Source of the DNA: Janthinobacterium rivuli
Lineage (GTDB): Bacteria > Pseudomonadota > Gammaproteobacteria > Burkholderiales > Burkholderiaceae_D
Assembly: GCF_029690045.1 (NCBI RefSeq)
Contig: NZ_CP121464.1
Coordinates: forward strand, 3,534,001 to 3,598,000
DNA length: 64,000 nt
Direction: 5' to 3'
Part shown: positions 41,593 through 52,173 of the stretch, one piece after another
How the letters are laid out: every line of letters begins with the position of its first letter
Numbering within the stretch: the stretch's first letter is position 1
Notes under the pieces: model-generated
What the model saw: only the letters and a program-made list of their open reading frames with translations
The model's database searches: none
What the model was told of the DNA's origin: nothing
Made by a program: the position numbers and the translations under genes

Positions 41593-42984
41593 CTACGCCA
41601 GGTGGATCGGCGCGAACGACTCGGCAAACAGATCGGGCTCGTAACCGGCGGCATTGAACAGGTGGCCACAGGATTCGTCGATCGCGGCGCGCAGTTTTGC
41701 CTGATCGACGCCCAGCACGACGCCGCCCCGTTTGCGCACGCGCCCGCCAATGATGACGGTATCGATATTGCTGCGCTCAGCCGCGTGCACGACGGTACCG
41801 ATGGCGTTATTGACCGGGTAAAGGTTGAGGTCGCCGGTGCGTATCAGCACCAGGTCGGCCTGCTTGCCTGGAGTCAAACTCCCGATGCGCTGTTCCAGCC
41901 CCGCCACCGCGGCGCCGTCGATCGTGGCAGCTTCCAGCAAGCGGAACGCATCGGTGGGCGCGGCCGCATGACGATGTCCCTGGCGATGCCCCTGGCAATT
42001 TCCCATTACCCGCTGCAGGTAGAACGCCACGCGCATTTCCATGAACATGTCGCCGCTGTACGAGGTCTCGTTGTCGACACTGAGGCCGGGACGTATGCCG
42101 TGCTGGTACGCCGCCTGCCAGGCGTTCATGCCATCCTCGATACCGTAGTGGGCATCCGAACGCGGGCATACATTGACGCGCACGCCCGCCTCGCGCAAGA
42201 TGCGCCAGCCCAATTCCGGCAGACAAGTGCAGTGGTTGAAGATATTGTCGCTGCCGAGCAGTCCCTGCCGGTGCAAGCTTTCCAGTTCGGCCGCCATGCC
42301 GCCGCCAAAAAACTCGGTCACGATGGGAATACCCAATTGACGTGCGACGGCCCACTGCGCAGGTTCCAGCTGCGCCATCATGGCCAGCGTCACCAGGCTG
42401 TCGGGATTCGTAAAATACCTAGCCTGCAAGCGCGCCAGGTTGCCCGGCCAATGCGCCTCATCCCAGACACCCGACACGGGCGCCCCCGAGGCGTGCACGG
42501 CGCGGATGCCCGCATCGAGCAGCGCGTCGACCGCCGCGTCGGAGTGCGCCGCCGTGCGGCTGTTGTGGGAATTGTCGACCACGGTCGTGATGCCGGCGTC
42601 GATGCAGCCCAGAGCCGTGAGCACATTGCCCACGTAAATGTCGCGCGGCCGGTAGTATTTGGCGAACGAAAAATGCGTGGCATTGCAATAGTCCTCGAGC
42701 GTTGCCGCATTCGGGTTGATGCGGCGCAGTTGGCCTTCCCAGGAATGGCGGTGGGTATCGACCATGCCTGGAATGGCGATCATCCCTGCGGCATCGATCA
42801 CTTCGGCGCCGTCGGCTTGCAGGTTCTGGCCGATGGCGGCGATGGTGCCATTGGCAATCAGGATATCGCCCCTGGGTACATTGCCGACATTGCCATCCAT
42901 GCTGATGATGGTGGCGCCTTTGATCAGCATCTTGTGCGGGACTGGGGCCAGCGGAGCCAGCAATTGAGAGACTTGTTCAGACAT
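41593..42984 (-). CDS. Amidohydrolase, Atz/Trz-like (aminohydrolase/chlorohydrolase) family
   Basis: 463 aa from ATG 42984 (MSEQVSQLLAPLAPVPHKML). The metal-binding motif MVDTHRHSWEGQLRR (HxH) is at about residues 75-88. Further metal and active-site residues appear in VTEFFGGGM, NHCTCLPELGW and PRSDAHYGIEDG. The C-terminus has GKQADLVLIRTGDLNLYPVN. The family deaminates or dechlorinates ring compounds such as guanine, S-adenosylhomocysteine or triazines; the substrate is unknown. A run of GHRQGHRHAAAP is an odd His-rich loop. Divergent from a LysR gene that probably regulates it. Confidence 0.88.
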   Translation of the reverse strand: MSEQVSQLLAPLAPVPHKMLIKGATIISMDGNVGNVPRGDILIANGTIAAIGQNLQADGAEVIDAAGMIAIPGMVDTHRHSWEGQLRRINPNAATLEDYCNATHFSFAKYYRPRDIYVGNVLTALGCIDAGITTVVDNSHNSRTAAHSDAAVDALLDAGIRAVHASGAPVSGVWDEAHWPGNLARLQARYFTNPDSLVTLAMMAQLEPAQWAVARQLGIPIVTEFFGGGMAAELESLHRQGLLGSDNIFNHCTCLPELGWRILREAGVRVNVCPRSDAHYGIEDGMNAWQAAYQHGIRPGLSVDNETSYSGDMFMEMRVAFYLQRVMGNCQGHRQGHRHAAAPTDAFRLLEAATIDGAAVAGLEQRIGSLTPGKQADLVLIRTGDLNLYPVNNAIGTVVHAAERSNIDTVIIGGRVRKRGGVVLGVDQAKLRAAIDESCGHLFNAAGYEPDLFAESFAPIHLA

Positions 42985-43133
42985 GCGTGATTTCCTGCCA
43001 TAGGTAGTGGATTGCACGCAGTCTAGTGCAGGCAAGCACGGGGGAAAAGTGGCGCCCCGCGTTTTCAGCATGCGGAAAAACCGAACAATGTTGGGTTATA
43101 GTGCCGTTTCCCCTACTGCCAACAAGACAAGAC

Positions 43134-44030
43134 ATGGACCGCGTACAAGCAATGCAGGTATTCCTCCGCGTGGTCGAGAGCAAGAGTTTTGTGCGCGCGG
43201 CAGAGACCCTGGGCTTGCCTGCCTCGTCGGTCACCGGCATCATCAAGCGGCTGGAAAAACATTTGCAGACGCGCCTGCTGAACCGTTCCACCAGAAACCT
43301 CAGCCTGACACCGGAGGGCGAGCGCTACTTCCACCGCTGCCGCGACATACTCGACCTGATCGCCGACACCGAAGCGGGCCTGCAGGGTTCCAGCGAGCGC
43401 CCGCAAGGACGCTTGCGCGTGGATATGCCTGGCGGCATCGCCCATGCCGTGATCTTGCCCCAGTTGGCGCAATTCCAGCAGCGCTACCCCGACATCTACC
43501 TGATGATCGGCGTCAATGACCGCCAGGTCGACTTGATACAGGAAGGCGTCGATTGCGTCATCCGCACCGGCAGCCTGGAAGACTCGACGCTGGTCGCGCG
43601 CCGGCTGGGCGAACTGCGCTGGATCACCTGCGCGGCGCCGTCCTACCTGGCCGAGCACGGCGTTCCCGCAACTTTGGAAGATGTACATGGACACCGGGCC
43701 GTCCACTACTTTTCCAGCACGCCGCGGCGCGGCGGCGAGCTGCAGTTCATCGACGACGGGGCCAGTATCACCGTTCCCCTCCCCGGCACGGTCGCCGTCA
43801 ATGAGACGGGGCTGTACATCGAGCTGGGCCTGGCCGGCCACGGCTTGATGCAGCTGGCCGAGATCCTCGTAAGCGGCCATTTGCAGGCCGGAACATTGGT
43901 CGAGGTGCTGGCCGACAGGCGGCCGGCGCCCGTGCCGGTATCGCTGCTCTACCCCCACCAGCGCTTTCTTTCCCCTGCGATGCGGGCGTTCATCGACTGG
44001 ACTACGGGGCTGTTCAACAACGGTGCGTGA
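43134..44030 (+). CDS. LysR family transcriptional regulator
   Basis: 298 aa from ATG 43134 (MDRVQAMQVFLRVVESKSFV). The HTH is FVRAAETLGLPASSVTGIIK, then RLEKHLQTRLLNRSTRNLSL; the effector domain starts at about residue 92 (GRLRVDMPGGIAHAVILPQL). It is of the CrgA/DmlR-like subgroup. Divergent from the amidohydrolase gene, with 149 bp between starts; likely controls it. Confidence 0.9.
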   Translation: MDRVQAMQVFLRVVESKSFVRAAETLGLPASSVTGIIKRLEKHLQTRLLNRSTRNLSLTPEGERYFHRCRDILDLIADTEAGLQGSSERPQGRLRVDMPGGIAHAVILPQLAQFQQRYPDIYLMIGVNDRQVDLIQEGVDCVIRTGSLEDSTLVARRLGELRWITCAAPSYLAEHGVPATLEDVHGHRAVHYFSSTPRRGGELQFIDDGASITVPLPGTVAVNETGLYIELGLAGHGLMQLAEILVSGHLQAGTLVEVLADRRPAPVPVSLLYPHQRFLSPAMRAFIDWTTGLFNNGA

Positions 44031-44159
44031 CAATTGAATAGTAATATTTTCAAAAATTTAACTATATTCGCTATTGCAGAGATTTATGCCGGCCAGCCGG
44101 ACATTGGCCGTATCGGAAGCAACCCATCCATTGAACGTTCCACCAACGAAAGCATATCG

Positions 44160-44564
44160 ATGAAAACTTCACGCGCAACTAGCTGGTCGCTGGGTCTTAT
44201 TGTGGCAGGCGCCCTGCTCTCTTCCCACGCCTTTGCGGCGAAAATCCCCGACTGCGGCAAAAGGGAGCCAAGCAAAACCCTGCCCACGCCGCAAAACAGC
44301 GAATATGACGCCTACCGCAATGCGAAAACGAGCGCGGTCGCCGGTGGTCCCGGCAATACCGTCTTCAATAACAATGAGGGCCGCCTTCCCGCCGCCGGCA
44401 AGGACGAGGTTTATTATGAATACTATCTGGGGATCGGCGGCGATGGCGGAGCCGGTTCGCATCGTGCGGTCTTGCTTGTGCAGACACCGAAGGGGAAACG
44501 CAAATTGGTGGAGCGCTATTACACGCAGGACCACTATGCCAGCTTTTGCAGCCTGAAGAGCTAG
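44160..44564 (+). CDS. Secreted guanyl-specific ribonuclease (N1/T1/barnase family)
   Basis: 134 aa from ATG 44160. A signal peptide ends at AFAAK (about residue 27). The mature part follows the microbial RNase pattern: TVFNNNEGRLP (about 72-82), VYYEYYLG with the general base Glu, SHRAVLLV with the conserved Arg, and YYTQDHYASFC with the catalytic His. It cleaves RNA after G. Two Cys (IPDCGKRE and FCSLKS) may form a disulfide. No barstar-type inhibitor is adjacent on either side; since the enzyme is exported it may not need one. Confidence 0.88.
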   Translation: MKTSRATSWSLGLIVAGALLSSHAFAAKIPDCGKREPSKTLPTPQNSEYDAYRNAKTSAVAGGPGNTVFNNNEGRLPAAGKDEVYYEYYLGIGGDGGAGSHRAVLLVQTPKGKRKLVERYYTQDHYASFCSLKS

Positions 44565-44638
44565 TCCCTCCTCAACTACCGGCCGCGGCGGTGAAACGTC
44601 TGCCGCGGCTGGTCGCGTGCACGGTGTTGAAAAGTACG

Positions 44639-44656
44639 ATATGATGACCGTCATGC
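44639..44656. promoter_or_regulatory. TetR operator copy 1
   Basis: ATATGATGACCGTCATGC overlaps the proposed TetR start codon (44653). It matches 15 of 18 bases of the more symmetric site at 45299-45316 upstream of the SDR gene. Confidence 0.6.
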
Positions 44657-45249
44657 AGAACTTACCCAACAAGAAACCCTCGGCGCACAGCCGCAAGGAA
44701 GCCACCCACGAACGCATCGTCGAAGTGGCCACGCGCGCCATCCGCCGCAGCGGCTACGCGGGCACGGGCGTGGCCGACATCATGAAGGAAGCGGGCCTGA
44801 CGCACGGCGGCTTTTATGCGCACTTCGCCTCGCGCGACGCCCTGCTGGCCGAAGCGGGAGACCGCGCGGGCGCCGAAGCGGTGGCGCTGGCAGCCCGGGT
44901 GGCGGCCGCCGCCCCGGCTGGCCAGGCGCTGCAGGCCATGCTGGCCGCGTATTTGTCGCCCGAACACATCGCCGCCATCGAGGTGGGTTGCCCCGTCTCG
45001 GCGCTGGGTTCGGAAATGCCGCGCCAGGCACCCGAGGTGCGCCGCGCCGCCACCATCCACATCAAGGAAATGATCGACCTGTTCGCGCGCCAGATGCCAA
45101 ACTGGGGCCAGCCGGAAGCGCACGCACAGGCCATGGCGACGGTATGCGCCATGATCGGCACCACCATTCTGGCGCGCGCCGTCGACGAGCCGGCCCTGTC
45201 GGACGCGCTGTGCGCGGCCACCCTGGCGCAGTTTCAAACACCAGCTTAG
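44653..45249 (+). CDS. TetR/AcrR family transcriptional regulator
   Basis: 198 aa from ATG 44653 (MQNLPNKKPSAHSRKEATHE); ATGs at 44641 and 44644 are in frame but inside the operator-like repeat. The HTH is HERIVEVATRAIRRSGYAGT, then GVADIMKEAGLTHGGFYAHF; a Cys at GCPVSAL in the ligand domain could be redox sensitive. Regulators of this type commonly repress adjacent SDR or reductase genes and respond to electrophiles. Two copies of one operator, here and before the SDR, mark the probable regulon. Confidence 0.9.
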   Translation: MQNLPNKKPSAHSRKEATHERIVEVATRAIRRSGYAGTGVADIMKEAGLTHGGFYAHFASRDALLAEAGDRAGAEAVALAARVAAAAPAGQALQAMLAAYLSPEHIAAIEVGCPVSALGSEMPRQAPEVRRAATIHIKEMIDLFARQMPNWGQPEAHAQAMATVCAMIGTTILARAVDEPALSDALCAATLAQFQTPA

Positions 45250-45256
45250 CCGTACC

Positions 45257-45289
45257 GCCCGTGGCCTTGATCCGTCCCGGGCTTTTTTT
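45257..45289 (+). terminator. Weak intrinsic terminator after the TetR gene
   Basis: GCCCG and CGGGC with a 16-nt loop, followed by seven T. It would separate the TetR transcript from the downstream SDR promoter. Confidence 0.5.
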
Positions 45290-45298
45290 CAAACAATA

Positions 45299-45316
45299 AT
45301 ATGATGATCGTCATAT
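45299..45316. promoter_or_regulatory. TetR operator copy 2, upstream of the SDR gene
   Basis: ATATGATGATCGTCATAT is palindromic at 16 of 18 positions around GATC. It overlaps a TATGAT -10-like hexamer, 37 bp before the SDR start, so a bound repressor would block the promoter. Confidence 0.7.
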
Positions 45317-45352
45317 TTTGTATTCCACGCTGTCAACCACTGAAGGAACATC

Positions 45353-46162
45353 ATGAACAACAAGAAGATTGCCCTGGTCACCGGCGCCTCGTCCGGCATC
45401 GGCGCGGCCACGGCCCGGCGCCTGGCGCAAGCGGGCTATACCGTGTACGGCACCAGCCGCCGCGGCGCGCAGCTCCCTGGCCAGCAATACGCCATGCTGG
45501 CGCTCGACGTCACCAGCGAGGAGTCCGTCGCTGCCGCCGTGGCAGAGGTAATGCAGCGCGAGGGCCGCATCGACCTGCTGGTGAATAACGCCGGCTTCGG
45601 CGTGGCCCCGGCCGGCGCCGAAGAAAGTTCCATCGCGCAAGCGCGCGCCATCTTCGAGACGAATTTCTTTGGCGTCGTGCGCATGACTCTGGCCGTGCTG
45701 CCACACATGCGCGCCCAGGGCGGCGGGCGCATCCTCAATATCGGTTCCGTCGTGGGCTTTTTGCCCATGCCCTACGGCGCGCTGTATTCGGCCACCAAAC
45801 ACGCCATTGAAGGCTACACTGAATCGCTCGACCATGAAGTGCGCGGCTGGGGCATCCGCGCCAGCGTCATCGAACCGGCCTATACGAAAACCACGTTCGA
45901 AGCCAATCTGCTGGCGCCCGACACACCGCTGTCAGCCTACCGGCAAGTCAGCGCGGCCGTCACAAGCCGGCTGCAAACGCTGATGGCCGGCGCCGATGAC
46001 CCGGCCATCGTGGCCGACAGCGTATTGGCGGCAGCGCAGGCAAGCGAACCAAAATTGCGCTACACGGCCGGGCCGCTGGCGGCGCGCCTACGCCTGATGC
46101 GCCGTTTCATGCCCGCGTCGCTGCTGGACGCCGGCTTGCGCAAGGACCTGCGCCTGGCGTGA
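45353..46162 (+). CDS. Short-chain dehydrogenase/reductase (SDR)
   Basis: 269 aa; AAGGAAC precedes the ATG. Cofactor loop TGASSGIG (about 10-17), DVTSEESV after strand 3, LLVNNAGFGVAP, catalytic Ser in NIGSVVGFLP and YSATK (about 146-150). GTSRR after strand 2 suggests NADP(H). It resembles the 'oxidoreductase, SDR' enzymes found with TetR regulators in stress loci. First gene of a likely two-gene operon with the quinone reductase-like enzyme (37 bp gap), under TetR control. Confidence 0.9.
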   Translation: MNNKKIALVTGASSGIGAATARRLAQAGYTVYGTSRRGAQLPGQQYAMLALDVTSEESVAAAVAEVMQREGRIDLLVNNAGFGVAPAGAEESSIAQARAIFETNFFGVVRMTLAVLPHMRAQGGGRILNIGSVVGFLPMPYGALYSATKHAIEGYTESLDHEVRGWGIRASVIEPAYTKTTFEANLLAPDTPLSAYRQVSAAVTSRLQTLMAGADDPAIVADSVLAAAQASEPKLRYTAGPLAARLRLMRRFMPASLLDAGLRKDLRLA

Positions 46163-46199
46163 GCGCGGGCATTTCATTCAACCTGACAAAGAGAACAGC

Positions 46200-47207
46200 A
46201 TGCAAGCTCTGCAACTGAAAAAATACGGCGGCCCCGATCACGTGGCGTTTGTGGAACTGCCCCGCCCCACGCCCGGCCCCGGCGAACTGCTGGTGCGGGT
46301 GCGCGCCGTGGGTCTGAACCCCATCGACAACCTGATTCCCAAGGGCGACTTCAAGCCGATCTTGAAAACGCGCTTGCCGGCCACCCTGGGCAGCGATCTG
46401 GCCGGCGTGGTCATGGCCGTCGGCAGCGGCGTCACGCGTTTTACAGTGGGCGACGCCGTGTATGCGAGTATTTTCGACACGCCACACGGCAGCCTGGCCG
46501 AATTTGCCATCGTGCCGGAACAGGCGGCCGCGCTGAAACCGGCCAACCTCGATTTCGTGCAGGCGGCGTCGATACCCATGGTGGGCCTGACGGCGTGGCA
46601 AGCCATGCAGGAACGCATGCAGCTGCAGCCGGGCCAGAAAGTGTTCATTCCGGCCGGTTCCGGCGGCATCGGCACGTTCGCCATCCAGCTGGCCAGGCAC
46701 CTGGGCGCCCGCGTGGGCACCACCACCAGCACGGCGAACGTGGAAATGGTGCGCAGCCTGGGCGCCGATGAAGTCATCGACTACAAACAACAGCCGTTCG
46801 AAGAGGTGTTGCGCGACTACGACGCCGTACTGGGCACGGTGCGCGGCGACGGGCTGGAAAAAGCCCTGCACATCGTCAAACCGGGCAGCCACGTCGTGTC
46901 GCTGATCGGCCCGCCGGACGCCGCCTTTGCCCGCGCGCGCGGCATGAACGTGGTGCTGAAACTGGTGTTTGGTTTGCTCAGCCGCAAGATCATCGGCCTG
47001 GCGCAGCGGCGCGGCGCCAGCTATGCCTTTCACTTCGTGCGTCCCGACGGCAGCCAGCTGGCGCAGATCGCCGGCCTGCTCGAGGCGGGAACCATCCGCC
47101 CCGTCATCGACAAGGTGTTCCCTTTTGCTGAGGCGAAACAGGCGCTGGCCTACCTGGCGCAGGGCCGCGCGCGGGGCAAGGTGGTGGTGCAACTGCCCCA
47201 GTCTTGA
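46200..47207 (+). CDS. NADP-dependent oxidoreductase, quinone reductase-like (MDR)
   Basis: 335 aa. A zinc-free medium-chain reductase: GroES-like N-terminus (MQALQLKKYGGPDHVAFVEL), GLNPIDNLIPKGDF, TLGSDLAGVV, then the Rossmann AGSGGIGTFAIQLARHLGAR and VRSLGADEVIDYK. The C-terminal FHFVRPDGSQLAQIAGLLEA and GRARGKVVVQL are standard. It reduces quinones or alpha,beta-unsaturated carbonyls with NADPH. Second gene of the SDR operon; together they look like an electrophile or carbonyl detoxification pair. Confidence 0.9.
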   Translation: MQALQLKKYGGPDHVAFVELPRPTPGPGELLVRVRAVGLNPIDNLIPKGDFKPILKTRLPATLGSDLAGVVMAVGSGVTRFTVGDAVYASIFDTPHGSLAEFAIVPEQAAALKPANLDFVQAASIPMVGLTAWQAMQERMQLQPGQKVFIPAGSGGIGTFAIQLARHLGARVGTTTSTANVEMVRSLGADEVIDYKQQPFEEVLRDYDAVLGTVRGDGLEKALHIVKPGSHVVSLIGPPDAAFARARGMNVVLKLVFGLLSRKIIGLAQRRGASYAFHFVRPDGSQLAQIAGLLEAGTIRPVIDKVFPFAEAKQALAYLAQGRARGKVVVQLPQS

Positions 47208-47327
47208 GGCATATTTGAACTGCTTTCCGCGCTGCGACTATGTGTGAGTTTTTTGTTGGCAATTTACTCCATACTCGTTGTCAACCGTGTGCCTCTTGAT
47301 ACCGGTCAACCTCCATAAAGGTAGCTC

Positions 47328-48485
47328 ATGCGCGTTTTCCCGGAATGCTGCTGGCTCGCTATCACCCTCGTGGCCGGCATGGTCCACGCCGCCGAACCGG
47401 GTGTCAGCGATACGCACATCCGGCTGGGCATGGTCAATGCGCAAACGGGCGCGGCCTCGGGGCTGGGGCGGGCCATGCTCGACGGCGCAACGGCCGTTTT
47501 CCAGGAAGCGAACCAGCGCGGCGGCATCCATGGCCGCAGCATCGAACTGGTGGTTGCCGACGATGGCTACGATCCGGACCGGGCCATCAGCGAAACGCTC
47601 AGGCTGGTAGAGGAAAAACAGGTGTTCGCCCTGTTCGGCAACGTGGGCACGCCCACCACCAACGCCGTCATCCCTATCGTCCGGGAAATGAAAGTGCCGC
47701 TGGTGGGCGCGTTTACGGGCGCGATGACCTTGCGCCGCCCCGTGGTGCATGAAATCATCAACTTCCGCGCCAGTTATGACGATGAATCCGACGCCCTGGT
47801 GCAGTATTTCACCAGCCGCGGCGTCAAGCGCTTTGGCGTGCTGTACCAGGACGACGGCTTCGGCAATGCCGTACTCGACGGCACCGTGCGCGCCCTGCAA
47901 CGGCGCGGCATGGAACTCGTCGCCAAGGGTTCCTTCCAGCGCGGCACGACGGCCGTCAAGGCGGGACTGGCGGCCCTGATCGGACACGACCTGCAAGCCG
48001 TGATCATGGCCGGGCCCTACACGCCGGTGGCCGCGTTCGTGCGCGAGGCAAGCCAGACCGGGCTGAAGGCGGCCCTGGCCACGGTATCGTTTGTCGGCAC
48101 GGACAGCCTGCTGCAATTACTGGGCAAGGCAGGCGACAACATCGTCATTTCCCAAGTGGTGCCGCTGCCGGACGACCGCCAGTTGCCGATCGCCGCCGAT
48201 TGCGCCGCGCTGCTGGCCAGGCATGTGCCGGCGGCCAGGCTGTCTTTCGTCAGTTTCGAAGGCTGCATCTCGGCCACCCTGATGGTGGCGGCGCTGCGCG
48301 GCGCGGGCGCCGACCTCACGCGCGAGCGCCTGATCCAGAGCTTCGAAACGTTCGACCGGCTCGACCTGGGCGGCATGCAGGTGACGCTGCGGCCCGACAA
48401 CCACCAGGCGTCGACGGCCGTCTTCCTGACCCGCATCGCCGACGGCAGGATCGTTCCGGCCGACCCCGATCCTGGCGCGAAGTGA
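47328..48485 (+). CDS. Periplasmic binding protein, branched-chain amino acid type (Peripla_BP_6)
   Basis: 385 aa. A signal peptide ([20 protein letters not shown]) leads into the type I binding fold: [79 protein letters not shown]. No ABC permease or ATPase genes are nearby; instead a TorS-like hybrid kinase starts 37 bp downstream in the same direction. By analogy to TorT-TorS it is probably a ligand-sensing partner of the kinase rather than a transport component. Confidence 0.88.
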   Translation: MRVFPECCWLAITLVAGMVHAAEPGVSDTHIRLGMVNAQTGAASGLGRAMLDGATAVFQEANQRGGIHGRSIELVVADDGYDPDRAISETLRLVEEKQVFALFGNVGTPTTNAVIPIVREMKVPLVGAFTGAMTLRRPVVHEIINFRASYDDESDALVQYFTSRGVKRFGVLYQDDGFGNAVLDGTVRALQRRGMELVAKGSFQRGTTAVKAGLAALIGHDLQAVIMAGPYTPVAAFVREASQTGLKAALATVSFVGTDSLLQLLGKAGDNIVISQVVPLPDDRQLPIAADCAALLARHVPAARLSFVSFEGCISATLMVAALRGAGADLTRERLIQSFETFDRLDLGGMQVTLRPDNHQASTAVFLTRIADGRIVPADPDPGAK

Positions 48486-48522
48486 TGCGCGCTCCCCTGC
48501 CCTGCGCGACCTGGAGCCTGGC

Positions 48523-51500
48523 ATGAAAATCAGGACCAAGCTGATCATCAGTACCACCGTCCTGCTGGCGGGCGTGGCGGCCATGGCGGCGGCCAGCCTG
48601 CTGCTGGTGAAAGGCATCGAAACCCATGTGCATGGCTTGACCGACCGGACCGTGCCGCTGTACACGGACGTCTTGCGCCTGCGCTATACCGTGCAAGACA
48701 TGGCATCGGATTTTTTCGAGCTGGGCAAGGCGGAAGACCTGGCGCAGCTGGAGCAGGTATCAAGCAAGATCGTCGCCAATATCCAGGCCGCCGAGAGCAT
48801 CAGCCAGCAATTGCGGCGTCATGGCGAGTTGCAAACGCCGCGCTACCACTCGGCTTTCGAGCAGGAATTCCAGCGCATGCGCGTGGCCGTGCGCAAACGC
48901 CTGGAAAACGAGGCTTATTACAAGGCGCAGGCGACGGAAATGCGCCAGGTGCTGGCGCAGATCAAGGTCGCCGCCAAGGGCGCGCGCGGCAAGATCCGCC
49001 TGGTCGACAGCCAGGCTCAGGCCACCGCCGCCGAAGTTCAGCTGGAAAGCCAGCGCCTGAACGAGAACGCGCGCTACCTGACCGACTTGCGCAAGAGCAT
49101 CCTCGACATGCAGATTGCGCTGGCCGAAACGGAGGCCGTGAAGAACCGTTTTCGCATCGCCCCCTTGCGCGAACGGCTGACGGCGGCCGTCGCGCATCTG
49201 GCGGGAAGCGGCGAGCGCGGCATCAGCCCGGCCCAGCAGGCGCTGCGGGAAAAGCTGCTGGCCACGGCGCGCCAGATGCTCGATCCCGCCGCCGGCTTGC
49301 TGGCCTTGCGCGCCGGACTGCTGGCCGAGGGCGGCGCCAGCGCGGCGCAGCAGGCGCACTATGCGGCGCTCAAGGAACAAGTCGGCGCCACCCTGGCCTC
49401 CACGCTCCTGCGCCTGGCCGAGGAACTCGATCCCATCGAACTGCAGCTGGCCATCGGACGCGACCGCCTGGCGCAGGCCAACCGCTACATGCGCACCTCG
49501 GCCCGCATCGAGGACGCCAGCGGCGAAATCAACCTGGCCGTCGACGCCATCAGCATCGGCGTGGGCGAAGTCATGCTGGCCACGGCCGCCGGCGACGTCA
49601 CGCGCCTGGGCGACGATATCGCCCTGCACATCAGCGCCCTGCACGGCGACATGGCCACCATGCAAACCTTGCTGCAAAGCATAGGCCAGCTGGGCTTGCT
49701 GGCCGAAACGCGCGGCGTCAACACTTACCTGGACAAGGTCGAGCGGTCGGGACAGCGGCTGGTGCAAGCCAAGGGCAGCGTACTGGACAGCGAAAAGGCG
49801 CTGGACGAGGTCATCGACCACGTGCGCGCCTTCGAGCGCGAACAGGCCGCCTATTCGGCGCAGCAAGTGGCGCGCATCACAGGGCAGCAGCAGGACGCGG
49901 TGGCCCAGGTGCGCGATGGCGTGCGCCACGCCTTCGTGCTGATTCTCGGCATTGGACTGATCCTGCTGCTGGCCTGCGTGGCCATCACGGGGCTGATCAG
50001 CGCTTCCATCGCCAGGCCGCTGGCGCACCTGTCCCATGCGATTGCCCATATCCGCGGCGGCAAGCCGCTGTCGGTGCGCGTGGCGCAGCATGGCAGCGAT
50101 GAACTGGGGCAATTGATCATGGGCTTTAACGGCATGCTCGAGCACGTCGAACAGCGCGACCTGGCGCTCAAGCAGGCCAAGGCCGAGGCCGACGCCGCCA
50201 ACCGCGCCAAGTCGGAATTCCTGGCCAAGATGAGCCACGAGATCCGCACGCCGATGAATGGCGTGCTGGGCATGACGGAATTGCTGCAGCGTACTGAACT
50301 CAGTCCCAAGCAGCAGCGTTTCGTGCACACGGTACACCGCTCGGGCGAAAGTCTGCTGAGCATCATCGACGACATTCTCGATTTTTCCAAGATCGAGGCG
50401 GGCAAGCTGGTGCTCGAACATATCCCCTTCGACCTGCGCCAGGTGATCGACGATGTCGTGGCCCTGTTTGCCAATGGCATCCAGCGCAAGGCCATCGAAT
50501 TTACCTGCCGCATCGCCTCCGACGTGCCGCAGCACGTGCGCGGCGACCCCGTGCGCCTGCGCCAGATCCTCACCAACCTGCTCAACAACGCCACCAAGTT
50601 CACCGAACGGGGCGAGATTTCCGTTGATGTCAGCTGCCCCGCCGCCGGCCAGATCCGCCTGGAAGTACGCGACACGGGCATCGGCATGGCGCCGGAGGCG
50701 GCCGCCGCCGTCTTCCAGCCCTTCCGCCAGGCCGACAGCACCACTTCGCGCAAATACGGCGGCACGGGCCTGGGCCTGGCCATCATCAAGCAGCTGGTGG
50801 AAATGATGGGTGGCAACATTGTGCTCGAATCCGTGGCGGGCCAGGGGTCCAGCTTTGCCGTCACTGTTGCCGTGGGCACCGTGGCGCCCGAGGACGCGCC
50901 GCCGGCGCCGCCGCCGCGCGTGTCGCTGGGCGCCTTGCACGTGCTGATCGTGGATGACCATGCCACCAACCGCACGATCCTGCTGCAGCATGCGATCGAG
51001 TGGCAGATGGCCGCCGCCAGCGCCGCCGACGGGGCCGAAGCGCTGGGCCTGCTGCAAGCCGCGCTGCGCGGCGGGCGCCCGTTCGACCTGGCCATCATCG
51101 ACATGCGCATGCCGGTCATGGATGGCCCCGAGCTGGTGCGGGCGATCAAGGCCGACACCGGCCTGGCGGCCCTGAAAATCATCATGCTCAGTTCACTCGA
51201 TGCCTCGGCCGAGTTGCGCCAGGTGACGGCGCTGGGCGTGGCATATTGTCTGACCAAGCCCGTGCGGGCGCTGGAACTGCGCCACTGCATCGAAGCCGTG
51301 TGCGGCTACGCCCCCCTGGCGCCAACAATACCTGCCATGCCTGCCCTGCCCGCGCCAGCGGAAACCGTAGACGCAGGCCAGGCGCCGCTGCGCATGCTGC
51401 TGGTGGAGGACAACGCCATCAACCAGGAAATCGCCCTGGCCATGCTGGAAGATAGCGGCTACGAAGCGACGCCGGCCGACAACGGGCGGCGCGCGCTGGC

Positions 51501-52173
51501 CCTGTGGGAGCGCTACCCGTTCGACGTGATCCTGATGGATTGCCAGATGCCGGAAATGGACGGTTTCGAAGCGACGCGGCGTTTGCGCCGCATGGAAGCC
51601 CAGCAAGGCCGTGTTCGCATGCCCATCATTGCCCTGACGGCCAACGCCATCCTCGGCGACCGCGAACTGTGCCTGGACGCGGGCATGGACGACTACCTGG
51701 CCAAGCCGTACACGCGCGCCGCCCTGCTGGAAATCCTGGCCCGCTGGCGCCCGTCGCCCGCCGCGCAGGCCACAGCCGGGACGCCTACAGTAACCACGGA
51801 GGCGGCGCCGGTGGAATCGGCCGCCATCCTCGACGCCGCCGCCCTGCAAAACCTGCGCGCCATGCGGCGTCCCGGCCGTCCCGACGTGCTGGGCCGCATC
51901 ATCGACCTGTTCTACAGCGACGCGCCGCGCCTGCTGGGCCAGCTGGAAGTGGCCGCCGAGGCCAGCGATACCGCGGCCCTGCAGCTGGCGGCCCATACGC
52001 TCAAGTCCAGCTGCGCCAACGTGGGCGCGCTGGGCTTGTCGGCCACCTGCCGTGAAATCGAACAATACGCGCGCGGCAATGACGTCGGCAGCGCGCTGCA
52101 GCATATCCGCGGCATCCAGCAAGAACTCGACCGTGTCCTCGCCGCCCAGGCCATTGAGAAGGAAGCCATATGA
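48523..52173 (+). CDS. TorS-like tripartite hybrid sensor kinase (HAMP-HisKA-HATPase-REC-REC-HPt)
   Basis: 1216 aa. TM1 at about 7-27, a large helical periplasmic sensor (about 30-468), TM2 about 470-495, then HAMP. HisKA has the phospho-His in [15 protein letters not shown] (about 571); HATPase shows [17 protein letters not shown] and [11 protein letters not shown]1 (about 806-925, Asp in [12 protein letters not shown]) and REC2 (about 957-1075, Asp in [13 protein letters not shown]) precede an HPt domain with His in [13 protein letters not shown] (about 1157). Two receivers before the HPt allow extra control of the phosphorelay. The periplasmic binding protein upstream is the likely signal input; the overlapping downstream gene is the likely output. 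Confidence 0.92.
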   Translation: MKIRTKLIISTTVLLAGVAAMAAASLLLVKGIETHVHGLTDRTVPLYTDVLRLRYTVQDMASDFFELGKAEDLAQLEQVSSKIVANIQAAESISQQLRRHGELQTPRYHSAFEQEFQRMRVAVRKRLENEAYYKAQATEMRQVLAQIKVAAKGARGKIRLVDSQAQATAAEVQLESQRLNENARYLTDLRKSILDMQIALAETEAVKNRFRIAPLRERLTAAVAHLAGSGERGISPAQQALREKLLATARQMLDPAAGLLALRAGLLAEGGASAAQQAHYAALKEQVGATLASTLLRLAEELDPIELQLAIGRDRLAQANRYMRTSARIEDASGEINLAVDAISIGVGEVMLATAAGDVTRLGDDIALHISALHGDMATMQTLLQSIGQLGLLAETRGVNTYLDKVERSGQRLVQAKGSVLDSEKALDEVIDHVRAFEREQAAYSAQQVARITGQQQDAVAQVRDGVRHAFVLILGIGLILLLACVAITGLISASIARPLAHLSHAIAHIRGGKPLSVRVAQHGSDELGQLIMGFNGMLEHVEQRDLALKQAKAEADAANRAKSEFLAKMSHEIRTPMNGVLGMTELLQRTELSPKQQRFVHTVHRSGESLLSIIDDILDFSKIEAGKLVLEHIPFDLRQVIDDVVALFANGIQRKAIEFTCRIASDVPQHVRGDPVRLRQILTNLLNNATKFTERGEISVDVSCPAAGQIRLEVRDTGIGMAPEAAAAVFQPFRQADSTTSRKYGGTGLGLAIIKQLVEMMGGNIVLESVAGQGSSFAVTVAVGTVAPEDAPPAPPPRVSLGALHVLIVDDHATNRTILLQHAIEWQMAAASAADGAEALGLLQAALRGGRPFDLAIIDMRMPVMDGPELVRAIKADTGLAALKIIMLSSLDASAELRQVTALGVAYCLTKPVRALELRHCIEAVCGYAPLAPTIPAMPALPAPAETVDAGQAPLRMLLVEDNAINQEIALAMLEDSGYEATPADNGRRALALWERYPFDVILMDCQMPEMDGFEATRRLRRMEAQQGRVRMPIIALTANAILGDRELCLDAGMDDYLAKPYTRAALLEILARWRPSPAAQATAGTPTVTTEAAPVESAAILDAAALQNLRAMRRPGRPDVLGRIIDLFYSDAPRLLGQLEVAAEASDTAALQLAAHTLKSSCANVGALGLSATCREIEQYARGNDVGSALQHIRGIQQELDRVLAAQAIEKEAI

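Noticed and set aside
48760..51057. 765-codon minus-strand frame under the hybrid kinase
   Set aside because: Antisense shadow; the sense strand encodes all expected kinase motifs in order.
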